From contig JARKIP010000017.1 in the NCBI GenBank assembly GCA_029990175.1, forward strand, positions 12,914,001 through 12,978,000: 64,000 nt of DNA, in the 5' to 3' direction. Made by a program: the position numbers and the translations under genes. Below the pieces are notes generated by a model. The model searched no databases. It was not told the origin of the DNA and saw only the letters and a program-made list of their open reading frames with translations. This document shows, piece by piece, positions 57,721-64,000 of this stretch (position 1 is its first letter; every line of letters starts with the position of its first letter). This DNA comes from Petunia secreta. Its lineage: Eukaryota; Streptophyta; Magnoliopsida; Solanales; Solanaceae.

Positions 57721-58946
57721 CACCACTTTTGCCTCCAAGCTCATGGGTTTTGAGAGCATTAAGTTGATGTATGCTCATGAACCAAAGCTAAAGAGCATTC
57801 AAAAAGCTCTTGAGAAGGGAGAAAGAGTTGAGAAGTACCAATGGGTCGATGGCTATATCTTTAAGAATGGTAGAGTTTGTGTACCCGAGTCCTCATGGAG
57901 AGAGTTGCTTGTTCGTGAAGCACATAGTGGGGGCTTGATGGGACACTTTGGGAGAAACAAGACGTTGGCCATTATCATGGAACAATTCCATTGGCCTAAG
58001 ATGGGGTTGCAAGTTGAGAGGCTATGCAATGCTTGCCTTGATTGAAAGCATGCTAACTCCAAATCTAATCCCCATGGTTTGTACACTCCCCTTCCTATTC
58101 CTACTAGCCCGTGGATAGATATTTCTGTAGATTTTGTTATGGGATTACCACGGTCTAAGGGGGGCCATGATAGCATTTATATTGTCGTGGATAGGTTCTC
58201 CAAAATGGATCACTTCATTCCTTGTAAAAAGAGTCATGATGCACAACATGTAGCTTCTTTGTTCATTGATAATGCGTTAAAGTTGCATGGTGTGCCTCAA
58301 AACATTGTGAATGATATGGACTCTAAGTTCCTTAGTCATTTTTGGAGGTGCTTGTGTGGTGCTCTTGGCACCAAGTTGTTGTTCTCTACGTCCCACCACC
58401 CTCAAACGGATGGGCAAACCGAGGTGGTGAATCGAACTTTGGATGCTCTTCTTAGAGCTATGACCCGAGGTAAGCCCGGGACGTGGGTTGACAAGTTGCC
58501 TCTTATGGAGTTTGCATATTACCGTACTTTGCATAGCATGATTGGTATGACTCCAATTGAGTGTGTTTATGGATTTAATCCTTTGATTCCACTTGATCTA
58601 ACCCTTTGCCAAAGAATGTGGTTGTTAGTCTTGAAGGTAAAAAGCGAACTAAGGCTATGCTTGAAATACATGCCAAGGCAAGGAAGAACTTGGAAGAAGC
58701 CTATTCCAAGGTGGCATCCAAGAAGAACAAGGGAAAGAAGGAGTTGGAATTCAAGAAAGGAGATTGAGTGTGGGTGCACTTCCGCAAAGAGAGGTTTCCA
58801 AACCTTAGAAAGGGGAAGTTGGCACCCCAAGGAGATGGTCCACTCCAAGTGTTATCCAAGATCAACAACAATGCATACGTGATTGATTTGCCCTGTGAGT
58901 ACAATGTCGGAAAGGACTTGAGGATGGGAGCTTCAGAAGCCATTTG
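57721..58946 (+). pseudogene. Element C integrase, broken
   Basis: N-terminal zinc finger region (HSGGLMGHFGRNKT, CNACLD), then an in-frame TGA at about 58043. The core follows: VDFVMGLPRSKGG, NDMDSKFLSHFW, and the catalytic Glu in GQTEVVNRT. The C-terminal region WVHFRKERFPNLRKGKL after a second stop near 58768 matches CRM-type tails. The final targeting tail is truncated. Confidence 0.82.
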
Positions 58947-58959
58947 AAGATGTTTCACT

Positions 58960-59631
58960 TGATCTCGGCTTTGAGTGGACCAGCCCAACACATTGGAGGA
59001 GCACTTAGCATTGATTTGAAGATTTCTCCATATGCTACAGGAGTCGGCGGACTGCCTACCGCCAAATAGGCTAAAATTGGCTAAGTCCCGGAATGCACAC
59101 TCTCTGGATCTCAGCCCAGGCGGACCGCGCAAGCAGTGAGGCGCTCCGCCTCAACAGTGAGGCGCTCCACCTCAGCCCAGGCCGGGTGCCCTGACTCAGT
59201 GTGTCATCCTACATGATTTTCCTAGTTTATTACTATTTTGCCCTGCGTGGCTTATTATGTTATAACCCAAACTTGTGGGTTTTTATGTCTTATTTTCCAA
59301 GGTAAACCTATAAATACCTACTATTGGCTTTTATTTTCATTAGCTAGCTTTGAATATTGAAGAACAAACTTGAGTCATGATCTCTTTGAATGAATGAACC
59401 CTTTTATTTGGCTTGAATCAATTGGTAGAACTAATTAAACCTCATTCCAAACTCGACTGAACCCTTTGCAAGAGCCAAGTGTCTCTTGAGGACCGTTCGT
59501 ATAGCATAGGTGTTCCTTGACATCGATTCGAGGGTGTATCGAGACTAGTTCCTCGATACTACCTTGAAGGATAGTTCAAGCCACGTTTTGTTTCTATCCT
59601 ATTTACTCGCTTCTGTACTTTATCCGTATCA
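58960..59631 (+). repeat. 3' LTR of element C (left boundary uncertain)
   Basis: U3 with palindromes, TATA box at 59309-59316, then R/U5 text similar to the outer solo LTR (TCTCTTGAGGA; TTCCTTGACAT; AGTTCCTCG) and an end CGTATCA at 59631. The left limit was judged only from similarity to other LTR starts (TGATC near 58958). Confidence 0.6.
59046..59316 (+). promoter_or_regulatory. U3 palindromes and TATA box of element C
   Basis: GGCGGACCGCG at 59119-59129, GGCGCTCCGCC at 59140-59150 and GGCGCTCCACC at 59161-59171, exactly 21 bp apart, with GGCGGACTGCC at 59046-59056. TATAAATA at 59309-59316. Same phasing as in the solo LTRs. Confidence 0.6.
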
Positions 59632-59636
59632 AAGCG

Positions 59637-60432
59637 TAATAAATATGTATAAATAATTAAATATAAGAAAATGGAGTCTCTGACTTTTCTTTGTCTCGAC
59701 GTCCCTTGCTTATGAATATGTTCCAAAATAAGCCCCTGCAATCAAAATTGCTTGAATACTTTCCAAAAGAAAGAGATCAGTAGTTTCGTACTTGATATAG
59801 TGATTATTGTCAGAAAAATATTAGTATACAAATTAGTATTACTAAACTGAAGTGAGCCGAACCTCAATAGCCACTGTAACTATGAACTAACAGATTTACT
59901 TACCAATCTATTAAGGATAGAATATAAAACTTTGATCTTACTTATGGGCAATCTCAATTGAGGCTCCTTATATCCAAGACTCCAATATCATTGTCTAACT
60001 CGAACCAATGATAATCAATACTCTATGGTAGTAACTATGTTACAGAAATAAAAAAAAATAGATGTAGATTAGTCAAGAGTAGTGGAGCATTTAATGTACC
60101 AAAGTATATATTTTTTGTGGTAGAATAAAAAACAAAAAATATTATGGCTTCATGGTGGTTTCTACAATGAAGGTCTAAATAACCATTCTGCCTCTAGTCA
60201 ACTATCATGACATTTCTTAGAACTGTATAGATTGAAAATTATGACTATTAAATCGTAGAAAATGTTGACTAATGACTACTACTGTCACTGTCATTTTGTA
60301 ACTATTAGAAAATATCTTAATTTGTTCGTATTTCATACCATCGGTATCCAATTTCTTTTTAATTAATTTTAAAAAAATATTCATCTCAAAATAGGAAGTC
60401 TGTGACTCTACTATGTAAACAATAGGTTGAAA
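59637..60432. other. AT-rich intergenic DNA
   Basis: No gene or clear repeat seen. Confidence 0.5.
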
Positions 60433-60905
60433 CAAGGGATCATCTGATTGTTGAGTGTGAGTTTATCAGAGCTTTATGGAGCAAAATAGGGGCATGGATG
60501 CGCTGGACTGATTACATAATTCAGAAATGGGAGCAACACCTAAAGTGGATTGTCAAGAGAGCAAAAGGAAAATCTCCAGAAGCTCAAGTCTTCAAAATGA
60601 TATATGCTGAAGTTATACATACAGTCTGGATAGAAAGGAGCCATAGAGTTTTTGAAAAGGAAGCTAGAGACATGGAGAGCAATACAAAGAGGATAGCTAT
60701 TATATGCCACACACGAGCCTGTGCAAGATCTGTACAAGTTCTAGCTAAAAACCTGTATTAGTTAGGAGCTAGAAGTCGTGTAGTATATGTATAGTAGTAT
60801 TTTACTTGTATTTGAGTCCAAATTCTGAGACAACAAGTAGTGTAAGGACTTACTGTAGTGTAAATTCTTCAAGGCGATGATTAATAAAATTATACTGTAG
60901 TTATT
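60433..60905 (+). pseudogene. LINE 3' fragment (RT C-terminal zinc-binding region and 3' UTR)
   Basis: Continuous frame from about 60433: DHLIVECEFIRALWSKI, then VIHTVWIERSHRVFEKE, ending near 60763. This is the zf-RVT-type tail of plant L1 LINE polyproteins. About 140 bp of non-coding tail follows. The LINE is otherwise missing, as with 5'-truncated insertions. Confidence 0.7.
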
Positions 60906-61015
60906 AAAAAGAGTCTCTGACTCTGTGGTGCCCTTGCACAAAAAATGAAAAAAAGAAAAAGAATGTTAAATGTAAGATAGCACAAATGTTTATGACAGCT
61001 TGTGATTTAAACAAG

Positions 61016-61182
61016 TACTTCATTCATCCTAATTTAAGTGAATGTGGTTCGCTAGATATGTTGTTTAAGAAATATAGGAAAACATTAAAAGTTTGTTTTG
61101 AGTAAAATTTATTATTTAATATAAAAATATTGACTGATAAAAGAAAAAGACGCTCTAATAAAATGGAACCGAGGGAATATAT
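61016..61182. mobile_element. MITE, degenerate Stowaway-like
   Basis: Left TACTTCATTCATCCTAATTT pairs imperfectly with the inverted right ATTCCCTCGGTTCCATTTTA. It is similar in plan to the MITE at 30819-31036. Confidence 0.5.
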
Positions 61183-61465
61183 ACTTTCCTTGTCGTTGTT
61201 ATGGTTAACTTTTGGACTAATTAATTACTAGCATAATATTTTAAATGCGCATAACCGCCTCGACTCATGAGAAACGGAAGCAACTACCTTGAAGACCGTT
61301 ATGAACAAAGCTGAGCCAAAAACTCTTTCTTGGTCAAGCATATCCGTACAATTCTCATTTCCCCCTTTCTAAGGATCCTGCACCCATTTCTGTTTTCTTT
61401 AGCAAAACTTAAGACATAATAATCTGATACTCTTCTCTGGCTCTCTGCCTATCTTTTCAATTACT

Positions 61466-64000
61466 ATGCATTCTTGGGCATTTTTTAGAACAGTTCCTAA
61501 GCCTGCAAAACGAGCGCTTGCGGCTCCCAATCTAATATTTCGTTCCCTCTTCACCCAATCAACAAATGGTGGGGGCTATAATAAAAGGGATGGATCAGTT
61601 TTGAGATCATTGTCTGCGGGTGTCATTGTTGCTACCTCAAGCTTAGGTTTCTATTATATTGATAATGAAAATACTCATATTTGTTATGCTGATTCTGGAA
61701 GTAGAACTGAAGAGCCCGGAAAGAAGTCGGCTTTTTTATTTGGAGGTATCTGAAATTACACTAATCATTCTTTTTTCTTTTAGAAAGGGTGCCTAAAGGA
61801 GCCTTGGAACAACAGTAAAAGTTGTCTCGGGAATCAGCCACTAATAATTGTATTAGGGTAGGATGCCTACAATACATCCCTCTAGGGTGCGGCCCTTCCC
61901 CGGATGATGCATGATGTGGGATGTATCGTGCTGTCATATATTCTTCTGTTCTTTTACTTTCTATTTTATTTCTCCAACATTTATGGTTCTTACTTAGTTT
62001 GCTTTCTTCTGATTTTCAGAGTCCTACAGGAAAAAGGTTTTCTTCAAGTATGAGAAACGGTTGAGACTGCAGAGTCCTCCTGAAAAGGTAAGGGACATTA
62101 TCGAGTACGTGCATCAATTATTAACGTACTCGTAAATCTGTAACGTTACTGCTATAGTTGTCCATAAAAAAAGGTTTCTGATTGTTGGCTTGTTTAATTC
62201 GCCTCCAATCAACGGTAGAAACTTGCATATAAACTTCCTTTAATTTAGGAGCTCTCTTGCATGGTCTGCACGACACTTGTTGGCTCGCTGGCCGTGATGA
62301 TGGTTTTGTTTATATATCGGTTAAACTGGATGGGGCAAAACAATATGTTATAGTGTCTTGTCTGTGAGATTGTTTCCCTTTAGCTATGCATTAGAAGAAA
62401 TTGTGTCATGGGTTTCAAGCATACTACCTTTAAGGAGCGTAATGGAATAAAGGAGATTCGTGCTTCCTTAACCAGGTGTTGGGTTCAAGCCTTGTGAATG
62501 GAGTAACTGTTGATAGAATCTGTTTTACCTTTAGCGGGCCCTTCAGCGTGAATCTAAGTTAGTCGAGCTAGTGAGTTTCAGATAATGAATGTAAACAGGC
62601 ATTACGCATACTAGCGATTCTTTAGGCATGAACTTACTCCAAATTCTGCATTCACAGCATAGCGCAGACATGTATATTACACATGTTACTTTGTGGAACC
62701 ATACGGTACGACTGTAATAAATTAGCACCATGTGATGTAAAAATGGATTGTATTCCTCTACTTGCAGCAGTAACCAAGCTTAGAATCTTATGTTGTTGTT
62801 ATGTTGGTTTCAGGTCTTCGAGTACTTTGCATCTTACCGAACACCAAGTGGAGAAGTCTATATGACTCCGGCAGACTTGATGCGAGCGGTTGTTCCCGTG
62901 TTTCCTCCATCTGAGACAACTGGTGTTAGAGGGGGTAATCTGAAAGGAGAATCAGTTTCCAGTGAGCTGCATTGTGCTCCTTCAGAATTTTTCATGCTGT
63001 TCGATACCAATAATGATGGACTTATATCATTTCCAGAGTGAGTGTTTTTCCACCCAGTTTTCTAGATAAGGTGTAAGAAAGCTGTCAAATTCCAGCTGAA
63101 TGTTAACTAAGCTCATTGATTTTGTTCCTCTGAAACCCCGACTTGACGTCTTGGATCAGGTACATATTTTTTGTTACACTACTCAGCATTCCGGAATCAA
63201 GCTTTTCAGAGGCTTTTCGAATGTTTGACCTTGACAATGATGGGTATGTTGTTTTTCTGATACTTAACTCTGATTATCCTGTTATTCTTTTCTTATACTG
63301 CTGTAGGTACAGGATAAGCGTATCTGCTGTGGTGATACCCTTAGATTTTTCATTGTGTAAAAAGATTATTTGTAAGTTGAAAGAATGCACTTCTGTAATG
63401 GCTGAGCAATGTGTTCTTTCAAGAGTAACAAGCTATGAACTGTATGTTCTTAGCGCTCAATGAAATAGGCTGTGTCTAGAAATTTAGTTGGACGATTATT
63501 TAACCATTTCAAGTGGGAGTTGTTCAGCACATCTGGGGTATCATAGTGTTCTCTAGACAGTTTTTCATATACACATGGTGAAAGGAGTCTAACTTACAAC
63601 GAAATATAGAAAATGCCAATAAACATAATATCGACAAACTTCTTAAGAAGACAAGCTTCACCTGTCTTCTAGTTGTTTCAGAACATCTTCTGACTAGTGT
63701 CATGAGCAGAGGAATAGACAAGGAAGAATTTCAGAGAATGATGGAACTCATGCGAACTACTAATAGACAAGGTGCTCGCCAAAGAAATGGACTGCGATTT
63801 GGACTAAAACTTGCTGGTTCCGTAGAGGAAGGAGGTATATTGGAGTACTTCTTTGGTAAAGATTGCAATGGGCGCCTTGAGCAGGAAAGATTTGCACAGT
63901 TTCTAAGAGATTTACATGATGAAGTATGTCTTCCTTTTACCCTCGATCCCAGAAATACAATAGTCTAAGTTGCACTACTTTTCAGATTTCTCCTCTGTGC
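61466..64000 (+). CDS. MICU: Mitochondrial calcium uptake protein, MICU-type (partial, runs off the end)
   Basis: Exons with GT-AG introns: 61466-61745, 62020-62087, 62814-63037, 63160-63243 and 63710-63923 (290 codons so far, phases consistent); the next exon is outside the window. The start is MHSWAFFRTVPKPAKRA, an Arg/Lys-rich likely mitochondrial targeting peptide, then a hydrophobic segment (SAGVIVATSSLGFYYI). KKVFFKYEKRLRLQSPPEKV follows, then canonical EF-hand loops DTNNDGLISFPE and DLDNDGGIDKEE, with another loop-like KDCNGRLEQERF. MICU proteins bind calcium in the intermembrane space and gate the mitochondrial uniporter MCU. A SINE sits in intron 1. All exons read open, so it is probably functional. 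Confidence 0.92.
61785..61945 (+). mobile_element. Degenerate tRNA-derived SINE in intron 1 of the MICU gene
   Basis: AAAGGAGCCTTGGAACAAC resembles the SINE head GGAGCCTTGGCGTAACTGG, and AGGATGCCTACAATACATCC with GGCCCTTCCCCGGA are body segments I recognise from dicot SINEs. The box B region is largely lost. Confidence 0.7.

Larger units (their letters stand above)
53860..59631 (+). mobile_element. Element C: CRM-like Ty3/gypsy chromovirus, degenerate
   Basis: Leader, gag, protease, RT, RNase H and integrase in order on the plus strand, then an LTR ending CCGTATCA at 59631. A 5' LTR and PBS were not found, so the left end is truncated and set by leader similarity to element B. RT and protease motifs (GDEWKTAFKTK, EWLVMPFGLSNAPSTFMR, VVVYFDDILIYS) resemble CRM-lineage chromoviruses. 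Several in-frame stops and a frameshift make it non-functional. The chromodomain-like C-terminus is disrupted. Confidence 0.85.

Noticed and set aside
53860..59631. Location in a centromere because of CRM-like elements
   Set aside because: One degenerate CRM-like copy next to normal genes is not evidence of a centromere; no satellite array was seen.

Overview
This is nuclear DNA from a plant, very probably a dicot and plausibly Solanaceae or a near relative. The evidence is intron-containing genes with GT-AG junctions, Ty1/copia and Ty3/gypsy LTR retrotransposons with plant-type primer-binding sites (tRNA-Asp and initiator tRNA-Met), Au-type and other tRNA-derived SINEs, hAT and Stowaway-like elements, and L1-type LINE remains. 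The family assignment is inference. Only two host genes look functional: a WDR76/CMR1-type WD40 gene (37634-41995, minus) and a MICU-type mitochondrial calcium uptake gene (61466 to beyond the window end, plus). A reverse-transcribed copy of the proteasome gene RPN11 (44641-45574) is dead.

Layout. 1-1361 is AT-rich with one MITE. 1367-9374 is a very young, complete LTR element on the minus strand (element A, TSD TTATC). It has a tRNA-Asp PBS and gag-protease but no reverse transcriptase or integrase. 10465-20205 is a decayed copia element, split by a complete non-autonomous element B (12637-18308, TSD ACTTC) with an initiator tRNA-Met PBS and its own long reading frame. 20436-30535 is a Tat-lineage gypsy element (TSD GACAT) with no gag, a hAT insertion (23198-24387, TSD ACAATACT) in its pol, and a degenerate antisense gene near its 3' end. 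31108-34744 is the 5' half of an Athila/Tat-like element D on the minus strand with an intact 707-codon gag. 34790-36870 is a LINE ORF1 remnant broken by MITEs.

After the WD40 gene comes a solo LTR nested in another solo LTR (43333-44141, TSD GCGGA, inside 42729-44343, TSD AAATT), then the RPN11 pseudogene, three tandem-repeat fields (45895-47720), a poorly explained AT-rich stretch, a MITE with long terminal inverted repeats (50353-51096), decayed LTRs, and a CRM-like gypsy element C (about 53860-59631) with leader, gag-pol and one LTR but many stops. A LINE tail and a MITE precede the MICU gene.

Most interesting signal. In LTRs of several element groups, the stretch just upstream of the TATA box carries a cluster of short GC-rich palindromes. 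The palindrome differs between groups: CGCGATCGCG in B, and GGCGGAGCGCC or GGCGGACCGCC in C and both solo LTRs. In these the copies recur at about 20-21 bp, two helical turns, with unrelated spacers. The internal leader of B carries B's palindrome, and the leader of C carries C's. B's leader also aligns with C's, and B's protein contains a protease-like segment matching C's protease but with a ruined active site. This suggests that B is a parasite of a C-like element.
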